DNA of 64,000 nt from Tetradesmus obliquus (taxonomy: Eukaryota; Chlorophyta; Chlorophyceae; Sphaeropleales; Scenedesmaceae). The DNA is taken from contig CP126191.1 of NCBI GenBank assembly GCA_030272155.1, positions 4,052,501-4,116,500 on the forward strand, in the 5' to 3' direction. Positions 46,528-60,100 of the stretch are shown here, piece after piece. Under the pieces are notes generated by a model. That model was given only the letters and a program-made list of their open reading frames with translations, had not been told where the DNA came from and searched no databases. The first letter of the stretch is position 1; every line of letters begins with the position of its first letter. A program made the translations under genes and the position numbers.

Positions 46528-48564
46528 CTAGCCGGCATTGCTGAGTGAGCGCACCAGCTGCCTGTAAGCAAACCCTGCCCCTGTCGCTGCCACCGCTGCT
46601 TCTGCTTCCCGCGTGCCTCGCCTGCTGCCTGGCAGGGCCTGCAGCAGCTCTGTGAGGTTGGCGCTGGGGTTGAGCAGCTGCGGTATGACACGTAGCAGCA
46701 ACGCAAGGGGGTTGTCAGCCCGAGCAGGATGGGCGCCGGTCAGTGTTGCAGGCCGCCTTACCGTACGGCGTTGCGGCGTTGCAATGCTGCACAACTGCTG
46801 TGTGCAAAACCGATAGCACACGGATGTGTGCATAGCGCCTCAGTGAGCCACTAGTGATGGCCACACACCATGTGCAGCACGACTGCATACAAACAAAACT
46901 GTCAGGAATGGTAGGTGCTGTGCCAGGGTGAGGCACTGATGCCAAAGAAAAACAGGACGCACTCTGCAGGAGTCCCTTGCACAGATCTGAGAGCCACCTT
47001 AGCACTCACCTGTTTCAAACTGCCGCCTTGCACCTTTGAATCTGCAAGTGCGAATGGCGTCAATCCGTACCAGTCTTCAACAGTGCGAGGATCCTGCAGG
47101 CGTTCTCGCCTGCAGCTGCTGCTCCTGCCCCTGCTGCGGCCTCCTTCACTGCACCAGTCGCACTGCAGACCATCGTCCTCGCTATCACTGCCGTCGCACG
47201 TACAGCAAAACTGCTCTACCTCTGGCAGAGCACCTGCTGCTGCTGTGACATACGCAGTCAGCAGCAACACTGCTGAAGGCTTGTCGCCCCTGATCGCTGC
47301 CAGGTGCAGTGGTGTGGCTCCTTTGTTCACTGGCGCAGCATCCAAGCAGTCGCACGCTGCTGCTGGCGTGAGCCACGCTCCCGCTGTGATCAGCAGGTGC
47401 TGTGTCTGCAGGTCACCAGCCGCCACCGCATAGTGCAGCGCTGTCCTGCCTGCTGCATCGCGCAGGTTGACAAACCTGCAGGTCACACGGCACAAGCATG
47501 CAGCACCGTTCACCAAACTGCTGCAGCAGCGCCGCAACGTTGCTGTGCTGTGTTGGCGTGTGCTGTGCAGGAAGCGATGCTACCCATCTTGTCCAAGGGG
47601 CGGCAGACATGCTGCTGCCAGCTGAACAGCACCTGGCCCAGGACAAAGGGCTGCTGCCGCGCAGCAGCGCGCTGACCTTGGTGCCAGCAACTTGCTGCCT
47701 TGTTACAGCTGTGTTGCACTCGCCGCAACCTCACCTGCGCACAGACACTGCAGCTTTGCCAGCAGGGTCCTGCTCACTGCATGCTTGCTGCTGCTGTTGC
47801 TGCTGCTGTTGTGCTGCCTCCAGCAGCAGCTCAACCAGCTGGCTGCTGCCTGCTGCTGCAGCATGGTGTAGGCATGAGCGGCCTGCCTGGTCCTGGGGCA
47901 GCAGTGAGCAACCTGACTGCAGCAGGATGTGCGCGCATGCAAGGTGGCCAGGGCTGCATGGCGATGCTGCAGCAGCTGCGGCAAGCGCTGTCATGCCACT
48001 GCTGTCAACATGGTCCAACAGTCGCTTGGCAGGGTCAAAGGTGTTGCTTATTGCTGACACCCGCAATGTGGCAAGCAGCAGCTGCAGAATGCTGTCTTGG
48101 CCTCCTTGGCATGCTGCTGAGACAGCAGTGCTGCCATCAGTCTTGTTCATAGTCATGGCAAGTGCGGCATTCTTCTGCAAGTACATCTGCACAACCTCTG
48201 CAGCAAGCAAACGCAGACACAGCAGCAGGAGCCACATGTCAAAGCATGCACAGCCCCCAATCACCCCAAAAGTGCATATGTTCAAATGGCTACCAGCTCC
48301 TGCCCCCGTTAGCCGGTAGTTGCAGCGAAGTCTACGTACAGCAAAGGCTGTCTGCTGCATCTCATGAAGTGTCCTGCGATGCAGTGTCGCTGCTGTGCTG
48401 CTTAATCCTGCCAGGTGCTGCTGCAAGAAACTGCAATGTCCTTAACTGGGGTGCTGCAAGAGACACTGTGGAGTGCAACACACACCAATATGGCCCTCTC
48501 TTGCTGCAATGCTCAATATGAGGCCATCCGACACCTCTTCAGCTTTGGATGACTGTGCACCCAT
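46528..48564 (-). pseudogene. Ankyrin-repeat gene, copy 2, truncated by a nonsense mutation
   Basis: The exons correspond to copy 1: 48564-48486, 48197-47735, 47475-47010 and 46797 onwards. In the last exon the CAG (Gln) of copy 1 is TAG at 46530-46528, ending the protein at 425 residues rather than 485. All ankyrin repeats and the MGAQSSK start are kept; the poly-Gln run and C-terminus are lost. Further along, the natural stop and 3' UTR are missing because of the duplication breakpoint. It may still be expressed as a shorter protein, so 'pseudogene' is a cautious label. Its promoter region is identical to that of copy 1 as far as seen. Confidence 0.8.
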
Positions 48565-50784
48565 GTGGAATCGGCAGTGGCCCAGCAGACTTCAAGTTGC
48601 AATCAGCAAACAGACTCAGGTAGTTGTATGAATTATCTTCGCACGGTTCACGTATGCAGATGGTCTTGGCACCAATTTTGAGACGCAGCTGTTGTTTCCT
48701 TCCTACAGCTCATGCTCAAGAAGCCTGAACCACGAACGCTGGTTGCAAAATCGAGCACCAAAGGCTCTTGCCAAGTACTTGGCAAGTGTTTACCTGCTTT
48801 GCGATGATGTCAGTGTGCCGCGTGTTAGCAGACACTGGTTAGCAGACACTGGAGAAATGAAAGCGCGCGTAACTTGTTGCGAATTTGTCAGTCGCCTCTT
48901 ACTTTACAAGGCCGAACCACCACAACACCTGTATAAGGGCACCAGACTAGCTTGCAGCGTCAGCCAGATCAGCTGTGCAGTGCCGTGCGCACCGCACGAA
49001 CAACAGCAGTACGCAGTGCAGCCTGACATGCATCTACCACAACCCGACAAACGTTTATTTGGTTCCAATGACAGTGTGACCATTTGTTACAATCATGTTG
49101 TGAATATCTGTAACAGCAGCCTGCAAAGTCCACATTAACGGTTGTTCAAGAGGACAACAGCTGTGCGACATGGCCTTGCCTCCAGGGTTTCCAGCATATA
49201 AGCATGATTGAGTTCAGGCATTTGCCAGTGCTTTGTCCCACTGGAGTAATAATTTGGGTTATGACTTACTGATTTATTCAGCTTAGCTTTTCTTTGCAGG
49301 ACCTTTAAAACAGGTTTTTGACACCAGTCAACTAAGCACTAGTTGCACGAGCAGCAGACTCTGCTCGGAGCACGCCAAGCTAAGGCGTAACGTCAACCAA
49401 GCCTCAGACTCAACCTGGTAGCTGACATCATCATCACATTACCAATTAGCCATACCGTCAGCACCATCGGCCCCTAGTAACATAGCAGCTGACATGCAAC
49501 AGAAAGGGGAACTAGACAGAAGCTCACCATGACCAGTTTCGAATACATACAGGTGATCATATATGTATGTTGTTGTATTGGCAAAGGTTTTGTCACGGTG
49601 CAAGAGCAGTCTGCACTGCAACCCAGGCCTGTGGGGTTCCCTGGTTGCCGCCAGGCCGTTGCCATACCAAAGCACTGTGATGTCTATTAGCAGCCAGCAT
49701 AATGAAGTGAAACACCACCAGGGAGTGCCAGGCAGCAATGAGCAGTATCCTGTTGATCCTGCACCTCTGCCATTTGACAACGATTCCTGCATGCTGCAAT
49801 ACGCCTGACCTGTATGCTAGCACCACTCCAGTGGATGTCAGACAGCAGGCATGTTGCTGCGTGTAACAGCATTTTGACGTGGCAGTTGGCGCACGTCACA
49901 GCCATTGACAGAACGACTGTATGCACAGCCACCGACAGAGGCAACCAAACATGCTTCATAGCCAGCAGAACCATGCAAGATTGTCAGCCCAAAACACCCA
50001 CAACCTGCAGCTCAAACACAAAGCCGCTTGCCAACACATCTGCTGGCTGCAAGGCTAGACAGCAATGCGCCTGACGACATATGTGATGGGTTTCGCCTCT
50101 GCAGCTGCCACCCAACTGGCAGCAACATAATGCTACCATGTATGTATTAGTAGTGCCTGTTGCTGGCATGCTGCTGAACACCTGATTTGCGGTGCACAAC
50201 GCTTCTTGCCAGGCTAAGCTGCAGACATCGATCCGAACGCTCATTAACTGTCCCATCAGATACAAAGCAGGAGGCTGTTGTCTCTCTTATATGTTGAAAT
50301 AAAGCTGTTGTAAGTAGCAGTACAAACAGCCACCCTATCTGCTGTAGGACAGCAGCTGCCCAATGGCTTCTGCACACACACGCATACGGCGATCTGGAGG
50401 ATCGCTGAGCCAGCACCCACAGGTCATTGGCGTACACAGCAGCAATGCCCAGGTGACTGCTAACACAGAGTGCACACGACCAACAAAGGGTGTCTGGTCC
50501 ATGTTGTACGGTAGGTACGAAGGAATCAGCAATAGGCGCTCAGATGCCTCATCATCTCAGGCATGCGGCAAGTGCACAGAATAAGCGCGTCACCCACAGC
50601 CTGCTAGCTTATCTGAGTCTTGTCAATACCATGTAAATTGACAGGCCGCCCATGCAGAAAGCTGCATGTTAAAGCAGCCAAAGCCACCACCAATACCCCG
50701 TACGTGGGTGGAAGGTTTAGTTGTATCAAAGTCCTGCAGTCGCCTGTTCTACCCCTCCCGCTGGCGATAAAGGACCAGCAGGAA
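48565..50784. other. Upstream part of duplication unit 2
   Basis: Same content as 44173-46392; no gene recognised. Confidence 0.35.
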
Positions 50785-50787
50785 ACC

Positions 50788-52303
50788 CAGATAGTAATAC
50801 TAGTCAAGGAGCTGACAGTCTTGCAAAGGACGCGGAGCTGAGAGCCAGCATATTTTAGCGGCACCTGCTCACATGTCGCCCATATGGACACAAGCACTGA
50901 CAGCGTGTGCTGTGGACGATTTGGCGTGAAACACCAGTATTGCCCTGTGTCACTAGTTCAACAAACAGCAAACCACTGCGTCAGTCAAGGATCCATCCTG
51001 CAGTCGACCAGCGGGCAGCTGGCACACCACACCACTTGAGCAACAAGCTGCAGCACCGTCCTGCCGCAGCTGGGCTTGCGGACATTTCTGCCACGCCAGC
51101 AGACAGCCTCAACAGCAGGCGCAGTGCATACAGCACTGTTGATTTCCACTCAACCGTCAGTTGCTGGAGACATGTACCAGCCTGGTCAGGACTCACCTCA
51201 TACCTCGCACAACCAGAACACCACAGACACAATCAACAAGCACGCGTGTGGCGTCCCAGCCAGGTGGGCACATGCACATTCAGCAATGAACAGGCTCACA
51301 ACATACTCCCATGAGTGGCTGTTATAGCAGCTACAGCAGTGCGCACCACTGCATGCACATCCTACCAAAGACAGTGGCAGCACTGCCGTGCGACAACATG
51401 ACAATGCACAGGTGAACGCCCGGCAAAGCAACAAAACACTATGCATAGCATGCACAGAACCAGGCGCGCCACCTGCACTCCATGTAACATGGATATGAGC
51501 CCCGCACGCACTCTCGCCAGAGCCGGCACCCACTGCCAAGCTGTATTTGCCACAGCAGCCGAAGTCTGCACACCAGGCTTGCAGACAAGGAATGTGCTAC
51601 CTTCTAGACATCAGGCACCATCACCAAATGACCATCGCCATCGCACAGAAGTGAGTGCCCCCCGCAAGAGCCCGGGCCTGTCATAGGACTCAGCTGGTCT
51701 AGTAAGTGGTACGAAGCTGCATGGATGTTGTCTGAGCACGAAAAAACCTGTTGAAGGGTTCTGCATGCCACTTGGACACCCATGCTGCTTAACAATAATG
51801 TGAGAGATGTCACGTCCAATGCAAGGTACAAAATTGTAGGGCAGCACATGCATGCCCTGGTACATATAGTACAGTCCTTGCTTGGTCAGCTTTGGGGCTA
51901 CACTCGCAAACACTCAGTAAAGCTCATGGCTGCAGAAAGCAACAGCCCAGCCTCGGTTGGAGCACGGGCACAGACAACCATGCTCACGCTGGCACCAGCC
52001 TCGCACCAAACAAGCATCAAGTACCACGTATGCAGGTGGGGAGCCCCAAATGATAACAAGCACACACCTGCCCAAGGGTCCTGCTTGCCGCTGCCAATGT
52101 GATCTGGTAACAGGGGCAACCCAGTACGGTCCAACAACAAAGCGTCATGACGCTGCAGTTGTGAATAGTCATAAGTGCGCGCGCGTCAGCGTCTCTGGTT
52201 GATGCCTAGTGCAACACTTAGGCAATATTCCTGCCAAGGTAATGGGCGGCTGTGCTTTGCCCGTATGCTGCTGCTGCTGCTGTTGATGCACGCTGCACTG
52301 TTT
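50788..52303. other. Intergenic region right of the duplication
   Basis: 1.5 kb with no supported gene. Open frames such as 50907-51314 on the plus strand and 51232-50981 on the minus strand lack domains. It includes the 3' flank of the small ORF that ends at 52304. Confidence 0.35.
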
Positions 52304-52969
52304 CTATCGCGCCTCCAGGGCTGTCAGCCACGACCTCAGCTGCTGCAGCTCAGAAGCGTCAGAAGGTGCCAAGCCGTGCAGTGCACGCGATGCTGTATAA
52401 GGACCTCTGCATGCGCTTTTGCGGCTGTGCCTTGCTTGATGCAAAGCCTGCTGCTTCACCGGTGCTGGCGGCATGCCGGCTGCTGCTGCAGCTGCGGGCG
52501 TTGCTGCTGCTGCTGGTCCTGCTGGTAGCACCGCAGCTCCTGGCTGGTGCAGCCCGTCGAACAGCAGCTCCCAGGTCCGCCTGCTGCTGCTGGTGGCCGC
52601 AGGTGGCAGCTGTTGCAACACCAGGTCCTCCCCATGCTGCACGTAGGCACCCGCTGCAGCTGCTGGTGCTGCTGCTGGGCCTGCTAGGCTGCTGCTGTCT
52701 AGCACGTCAAGAAACCTGGCACGCTTGCTCTCCGGTGGTGACGTGATGCGAACAGCTCCGTCGTGCGTGGGTGAACGCAGCAGGACTTCACCCTGCTGCT
52801 CTTCTGCTGCTGCCTGCTGTGCTGCTGCTGGCTCTGGGCTCCAGCAACCAGCGCCAGCTGGGGACGCTGCTGTTTCCTCGTTTGCAGCCATCTGCTCTGC
52901 TAACTGTCCTCCAGGCCACTGCAGCTTGCGTTTGCAGGCCATGCCCGTGCGCTTGGCCCCAAAGTCCAT
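52304..52969 (-). CDS. Small protein of unknown function (221 residues)
   Basis: A single uninterrupted minus-strand frame begins MDFGAKRTGMACKRKLQ and ends RSWLTALEAR. It is rich in Ala, Gln and Ser, with basic clusters (KRTGMACKRK, ESKRARF) that could act as nuclear localisation signals. Poly-Ala and poly-Gln stretches come from CAG-type codon runs. A conserved-looking middle (RRTWELLFDGLHQPG) is not recognised. The frame, its length and an ATG in good position support a gene, but low-complexity GC-rich sequence can also leave long frames by chance. Confidence 0.45.
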   Translation of the reverse strand: MDFGAKRTGMACKRKLQWPGGQLAEQMAANEETAASPAGAGCWSPEPAAAQQAAAEEQQGEVLLRSPTHDGAVRITSPPESKRARFLDVLDSSSLAGPAAAPAAAAGAYVQHGEDLVLQQLPPAATSSSRRTWELLFDGLHQPGAAVLPAGPAAAATPAAAAAAGMPPAPVKQQALHQARHSRKSACRGPYTASRALHGLAPSDASELQQLRSWLTALEAR

Positions 52970-54129
52970 GCTGCTTTTCTTCCGCTACATCGACACACGC
53001 AGCCGCAGGCAGCAAAACAACGCCAATTGTATTATTGCGACCGCTTTTAAGAGATTGCTGGCGCGATTCCAGAGCTATCAAAGCAGCTTGAAGGCTGGTC
53101 AAAGCTAGGCAACACCATGCATGCTTTGGGCTTTCACACTCACGTCCTTTGGCGGGATGAACTGCGTTGGTAATCAACAACTATGTCTATACTCCATCAA
53201 GAACTGCAGATGGGTCATTCGTCGTGTTGTCTGTGAAGCCGTTGTGTCCGTCAATGCAAGTCGTCCCTGCTGTCAGTCACTCAAACCAAGTTCAGCTAGT
53301 CAATCAAAATCAGAAACAAGTAATCGCGCAGCTCAAAAACAGCACCACTCAGAGTTGAGCGCAAAACACGAACCATGCCTGTGACAGCTGTTGTTGAAAC
53401 CGAGTCGGCTCGTGCAGTCTCAAACACTTGATGGTGTAAAACAAGCATTTGTTAAACTAATCGGCAGCTTTTTGAGAGCAGCGGGGTGCAGATGAGCTGC
53501 AGCACCAGTTTGCGCCATTGACAGTTGACCCGCTCAAGTGGCCGTGGGTGTTGACCGTAAAGTTGGTGCGTCAGCTGAACTTGGTTGCGCGTAAGCCCCT
53601 TTTCTGCCCAGCACAATAAAAGACTATATGGCTACCTCAGCTGATTTGGGTGTACACCCAACAGTATCATTCTGGACAAGAAGGTAGGGTCCCCCTAATA
53701 GTATTCAATTGGTACAACGTGCAAGCAGGTCAATCATTACAGGTCAATCCCTTTCCCCACACCCCAGCAGAAGGGCCAGCGATGTCGATTTGTGGTAGAG
53801 ACGGCTGCAATACTTTGACCGACACGTGCGCGCTGTGCGCACATGTACATGTACAATCATAAAGCACCAATACAAGCAACTTCGAACACGCCCCTACTTC
53901 CACCAGTACCTGCAGCCTATAGGCTGCAACTTTAGACCAGAGCAGATCCTAGCTAGGATCCTAAGCAATCACAGCAACCCAGTGCCAGCCATGCCATGTC
54001 CATGGAGGACACCATATGGTGTCCGATGCATCCGTCGCGGCGGCCGCCTGCGCCTCACTTGCAGATCACCAATGGGACGTCAGACACACCACAAATTTGA
54101 TGGTAAGATTCACAGGGCTCCACTTGCGT
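52970..54129. other. Intergenic region downstream of the USP48-like gene
   Basis: It contains the 3' UTR of the USP48-like gene; a minus-strand TGTAA at 53737-53741 is a candidate poly(A) signal. A 108-codon plus-strand frame (53826-54149) overlaps the end of that gene and has no known domain. Short palindromes (ACACCATATGGTGT near 54010, CCTAGCTAGG near 53948) are present. Confidence 0.35.
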
Positions 54130-57100
54130 TCACGTGCTCGCGTTTGTGAGGCCGTCGCATGCTGCCCCTGCTGCTGACGTCTTCCCAGATGCCACTGGCG
54201 TCTTTGCACATTCCCCTTCCTGCGCTGCTGGATTTGGGCTAGATGCTGCTTCCATTGCATCCTCGGCTGACGTTGCCACTGCTGGCCGCGCTGCGCTGCA
54301 GCCTATGAGAGCTGTGTCCTTGAAGCCGGTTTCAACCTCGCGCCGCCGCTTGCCTGCAACCAGCATCACACACAAGCACCCACGAGTTATTCCTCTTGCA
54401 TGCCACCATGTCAGTCGGCCCATTGCAGTGCTGGAAGGATTGCGTAGCAGAATTACGACTCAAACACAAAGCAGCCGGGGAAGGCATTCAACCAACTTCA
54501 TAAGAAGCAGCACATGGATTGCAGCTGCGCAGCGACGCTGTTCAAAGTCTCACCTGCTGCCACCCCATCAAACACACTGGCATAGTCATCGTTGTCCACC
54601 TCGTTTGTGTTGACCACTCGCAGCTCCTCTCCAGGAAACACCTCAAGCTGCACAGCAGCAGCAACACACAAGCAGCAGCACAATCCGCCGTGAATGTACT
54701 GCACCTAGCCCCAGCATTGAAGTGTAAAGATGGACAGTCTAGCTTGAAAAAAGCAAAGTGTTTCTGCAGGATCTGCTTTTAGAATGAGTCGCCAGCATCT
54801 GGCGCAGACGGAGCTTTTTGATGCCACCACACTATGAAGTCGTCGGTCATGAACTCTGCACAGTACGCTTGCAGCTGAAGCGCTGGCCAGGCACACCAGA
54901 CCCTGACTGCGCGCAGCACAGTTCCCGTTCCCCCTGGCGCTGCCCAAACACACCCAAGGCCACACACGGCAGCCACCGCCCACCTGCGCCAGTGTGCTGT
55001 CCTCGCCCTGCAGCTGGCTGCCGCGCATGTACAGCGCCTGGTTCTTGGGGTGCACGCTCAGCGCCTCAAACACCTTGAGCCGCAGCTGCGCCAGGCTGTC
55101 GCTGCTGGCCACCTTCAGCGGCTGCCGGTTCTTCCTGGCGCGCCTGCTCTTGCGCTCCACTGCACACGCAGCCAGGGCACAGCATGCCAGTGCGCCAGTG
55201 CTACAGCCGTCATACCCCAGCTTGAATATGAGGAGGCATGTTACAGCTGTCCAGAGGCACGAGAATATCCCAAAAGCATGCCACTTGTGTGGAGGCACAT
55301 CGCCAGGAGAGAAGGAGAGCAGAGCCAATGCACACCACAGCAATGCACAGGCTGCTCTGACAGCAGCATGCTGGGCTCACCTCCGGTGCCTGTGAAGGCT
55401 GCGGGCAGCTCCTGCTCACTCACGAGCTCCACCATGACCTCTGCTGCCTCATACACCAGCAGCGCAGCACGCCGCGCAGCAGCAGCAGCCTGCAGGTGCT
55501 GCTGGCAGGGCTCTGCAGCACAGCACAGCAGGCGTATGTCATAGCACCGGCATACGGTGGTGTTGAAGAGCCACATTGCTTGAATCCCCTCCCCTGGCAC
55601 TGTAGTCATTGCACCCTGCACCTGGTTGTCAGGACACATGCTCATGATTCAATTCCTGAAGAGTTGCCACATCGCGCACATACACCCTGCGGATGCGGCA
55701 GGGCGACACGCTGAGCTACAAATTGACACATGTGCCGTCCAACAGGCACAAAAGCGTCAGCCACTACCAGCAGCACCTACTGCCACCGAATTGCCCACCT
55801 GGAGATGTCTCCAGCCAGCCCAGCAGCGCAGCAGCAGCAGCAGTGGCAGCAGCAGGCGCTGCCCCACTGTCTGCATCAACATTCCCACCATTGCATGCGC
55901 GGCCTGCTGCTGCCGCCTTGTGACCTGGCCTGCTGCGCGTCCTTCTGCTGCTGCTGCGCTGCTGCTGCTCGCGTGCGTCGTCGTCTGCGTCTGGCTGCCA
56001 GTCATCGTCCCCTGGCTGGGTGACAGCGACCAGCAGGCCCTCAGGATCCTGTGGAAGCACAGCACAAAGCAAGCGCAAAACAGATGTTAACACCCGATGT
56101 TGCCGCATGGCACGCTGTGCATACCGAAGCTGCAGCACTGGAAAGTAATAATACGCGGCTTGATGTGTCATAACAAGTGCACGACAAGGATTGAGCACCA
56201 GCACCTGCTGACACACCAAGTTGATGATGACGCAGAGCCCAGCACTGCTGCAAGCGCTGCTGCCCAAGCTCACCTCGCTGCTGCTGGCGTCAGCCGCCTC
56301 AGCAGCATTTGCTGCTGGCACTGCTGCTGCTGCTGGCGCTGCTGCTGGCCTCACTATCTCAGTCACAAGCTCAACCTCGCCGCTGCCTGCAGCTGCTGCT
56401 TCAGATCTGCCTGCACGTTGTAGTCTTCTTGCAGCTGCTGCTACTTCAGGGAGTGAGGTTGCCCCCACTGCATGCTGTGGCTGCTGCTGCTTGGTGGGCG
56501 ATACACATTCCACGTCTGTGTCCATGGCATCAGCCTGCCGCTGATCTTGAGGCTGCTGCTGCTGCTGCTGCTGCTGCTCAGCAGCTGCGGGGTGCAGCCC
56601 ATTCATACTCGGGCCAACCTGTAACGGCGGCAGCTGCTGCACCGGTTGATCCGCCTGATCTTGCAGCGGCGGCAGCGCTTGCTGCTGCTGCTGCTGCTGC
56701 TGCTGGGCCTGAACAGCAGTGCCGTTTTCGGCGGGTGCCCTCACCCGCAGCATCGCCCTGATGCCCCTGAACCCAGCATCAACCTCAGCCATAGACGCTA
56801 TGCGCTGCAGCTGCAGCGCCTGCAGTTCTTGCTGCTGCACCTGGTGCTGCTGCAGAGCTGCTGCCTCTGCTGCTGCCGGCGTGCTTGCCCCTGAACGGCG
56901 CCCTCTGCTGGCGCGATGGTTGCTTAGTGCAGCTGTTGCTGCTGCTACTGCTGCTGCTGCCTCTTGCTGTTCCTGCTCCAGTGTGTCTGCAGGCAGGCCG
57001 CTGTGGTGCAGCAGCAGCTGCTGCCAGTCTTCTGCTGTGATGACGCGCAGCGCATCCCCCTGGGGGTCTGCCTGCGAGAACCTGCAGCAACCACACAGGC

Positions 57101-60100
57101 ACCACAGCAACAGTTGGTTGCGGCAAGTGCGGCAACTCTACGCTGTTGCAGGCAGCGTTCCAACAAACCACGCAGCAACAGCACACACACAGCATGGCCA
57201 TGTAGGTGAGCGCCTGCAGCACAACGCCTGCTCTGCTGCCCACCTGCCGCGCTTGTTGACGATATCCGGCAGCGGTGCAGCCAGCCCAGGGCAGTCAGGG
57301 TGGCAGGTGCACAGCAGCGAGCGCACTGCAGCAGGCAGCGGCCCGGGCGCAGGCGGCAGCGCGGCCTTGCCAGGGGTGCGCGATGACGCCACAGCTTGCA
57401 CGTGAGCGCGCCAGCTGGCCACCCAGTCGCTGCACGGCAGCGCAGCAGGCAGCAGGCGGCAGGTTGCAGCACGCATAGATGTGTATGTTGCGCACGCGGC
57501 AGCTGCTGATTACCGGAAGTCGGCCTCGCTGAAGTTGACCGGCCACACGGCTACACGCAATAAACGATTGGCAAGTGCCCGCTGCTCCAGCCAGCACGCT
57601 GCTTTCAAGCAGGCTCAACAGCAAGCAGCAGCCAACCGGCAGCACAACCACTAACCAAACTGCTGCCTGCTGCGGCTACACATCCCGTGGTCCCTGCTAG
57701 CTCCCTCCTCACTTTGGCACTAGGTAGTACTCCCGGCTGGGGTCCAGGCTCTCATTGACGCTGCCTGCCAGCAGCTTGGCCAGTGCCGCGCGCTGCGCCT
57801 CCAGCTGCTGCTTGGCCTCCTGGTGGCCCACCACTGCCTCAGCAAGGCTGGCCTTGCACACCTCACAATCAAAGGCCTGGAAAGACGCAAAGGACGGCAG
57901 CAGCTCCCGCAGCTGCGCCTCTGTTACTTCCACAGAGCCGTCGAGAGGGATGGGAAGCTGCCAGCTGCCGGCAGCCGCGGCGGCAGCAGCCGCTGCTGTG
58001 CTCGGCGAGGTTGCTCGCGAGCCCGTGCGCTCCTCGCACTGCTGCTGCTGCTGCTGTTCGTTGTCGCTGTCTTGCAGGTCTACCTCCTCCTTGACGCTAA
58101 TGTGCTGCTGCTGCTGCTGCTGGTCGCCGCTGGCTGCTGGCGTGGCCTCCTGCTTGGTGTCCTCAACATCTACAATCTTCACGTCGCCGTCTGCGTCAGC
58201 CTCATGATCCACAATCTTCACATCACCTGCAGACACACCATCACAGCACAAGCAAACGCCTGAATACCATGCAAGAGCGCGCAATCGCGCAACATTCAGT
58301 CCCGCTGAAACTGTGCTTGACAGACAGCACAGGGCACTGGCAAGTGAGCAGGCTAGCGACAAGTCACGCAAGCCATGGTGTTATGAGCAGTGGCGGCAAA
58401 AGCTCCTATACGTCAGTGCCCCAGCCCATCTGCCGTGGCATGGCCAGCTCACCATCATCATCGCCAGCAGCACCACCAGCCTCCTCCAGCAAGCCAGCAG
58501 CCGCGCGCTCTGCTGCTGCCTTTGCCGCCTTGGCGCGCCGCCGGCCCACCTCACGCACCACGTGCATCACCCACACCTCCTTCAGCAGCAGCCACGCCTC
58601 TGCTGACACCACGCTGCGCCGCGCAGCGCCAGACTTGGACTCCGGCATCAGCCGGCCATGGCAGCAGGTGATGCCTGGAGGGGGCGCAGGCAGAAAGGCA
58701 GGCAGGCAGCAGAACCAGCACTGTTAAACAGTGACCACGCACCCACCAACTGCAGCGCCTGGTGTTGCTCATGTGCTGCCACGGCTGCATCAAGACACAC
58801 GCAACTGCTGCCCACAGCCAGCTAACGCGCAACAAGCGCTGCACCTGCTGCCGCCCGCCGTCTCACCTGCTGTTGGGGGCTGCAGGCTGCCGCCGCCGGC
58901 GCCCTGCCGCGCCCTGAAGCCTTTCAGCCAGGTTTTGGACACATAGTTGCCAGGCATGTCAGCATCACCCCGCCCCGCTGCCGCATTCGCCTCCTCCTCA
59001 TCAGCCAGCATGGCCAGCAGCTGCTCCCGCAGCTCTGCAGCATAGTCGCTGCTGACCAGGCCCTGCAGCTGCTGCCGCAGGCATTCGCGGCACACGTCCG
59101 CCAGGCGCAGCTGCGGGCCGCCTTGGTGGGAGCCCTGCACACGGCCACACAAACGAACGCACATCATCATCATCAGCAACAGTCAGCCTACAAAACCGCG
59201 TGAAAGCTGACGATGCAATGCGTGCGCCTGAGCCGCCCGCCACAAGCAAGCTCCCTTCATGTGCACCCCCTACCCAGCCCCCACCCCACCCACGACTGCC
59301 CCACTCACCACCAGCGCCTCCCACGCGGTGCTGCTGAGATACTTGAAGCTGCCGGGTGGCTTGTCAGGGCTGAGCGCGCCGTGGCTGCACAGCAGCGGGC
59401 CGTTGTCCACCGGCCCGCGCCCCTCCTCACTGTTGGCCCAGGTCTCCAGCCAGGCTGCGCTGATGAGGCAGCCCGGGTCACCCGGCTCGCTCAGTGGCAG
59501 CATCTGGCTGATGCCTGACACCTCCTGCAAGAGGAGAGGGGTTGCAGAGTGGGTAGAAGAAGAAAAAGGACAAAAAACACAGAAAAGAGGCGGCGGGAGG
59601 CGTTTGAGCAACATCTGCTGCTGGTCTGCGTGGGAGTGATTTGCAGAATGTGACGCTTGACACGACACATGCAGCGCATCTGCTTGCAGCAAGGGGCGCA
59701 CGCTGCGCCTGCCTGCCATGCGCAAGTACGCTGCAGACAGGGCATGAGAAAGGCATGCAGACAGCGCAGCACCACACACCAGCCTTATTGCACAGGCCTT
59801 TGGTGTACAGACGACTACGCAGTCAGCAGCAGCACCACCACCACCAAGCCAACCAGCGCACCTCTTGCCGCTGCTTTACACGCTCCAGCGCGTCACTTTT
59901 TACTTGCTGGTGGTTGGCGCAGGCCTGCGCAAAGTCCTGGTGCAGCTGCTGCACGCGCTGCCTCACAGCCTCTGGCAGCGCCTGCAGCTGCTGCTCAAGC
60001 TGCGGGGGCAGCTGTACCTGCTGCCCTGCCTCAAGCTGCAGGGGCAGCTGTACCTGCTGCCCTGCCTCAGCAGCTGCTGAGCCAGCAGCAGCATGACCAT

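Larger units (their letters stand above)
46393..50784. repeat. Tandem segmental duplication, unit 2 (4,392 bp)
   Basis: Second copy of 42001-46392 in the same orientation. Its left edge fuses the ankyrin gene, 15 codons before the native stop, to what was the distal upstream end of the unit, so this copy has no native 3' end. Homology stops after 50787. Confidence 0.97.

Noticed and set aside
53826-54149. Plus-strand 108-codon frame as a gene
   Set aside because: It overlaps the last exon of the USP48-like gene on the other strand and shows no family features.
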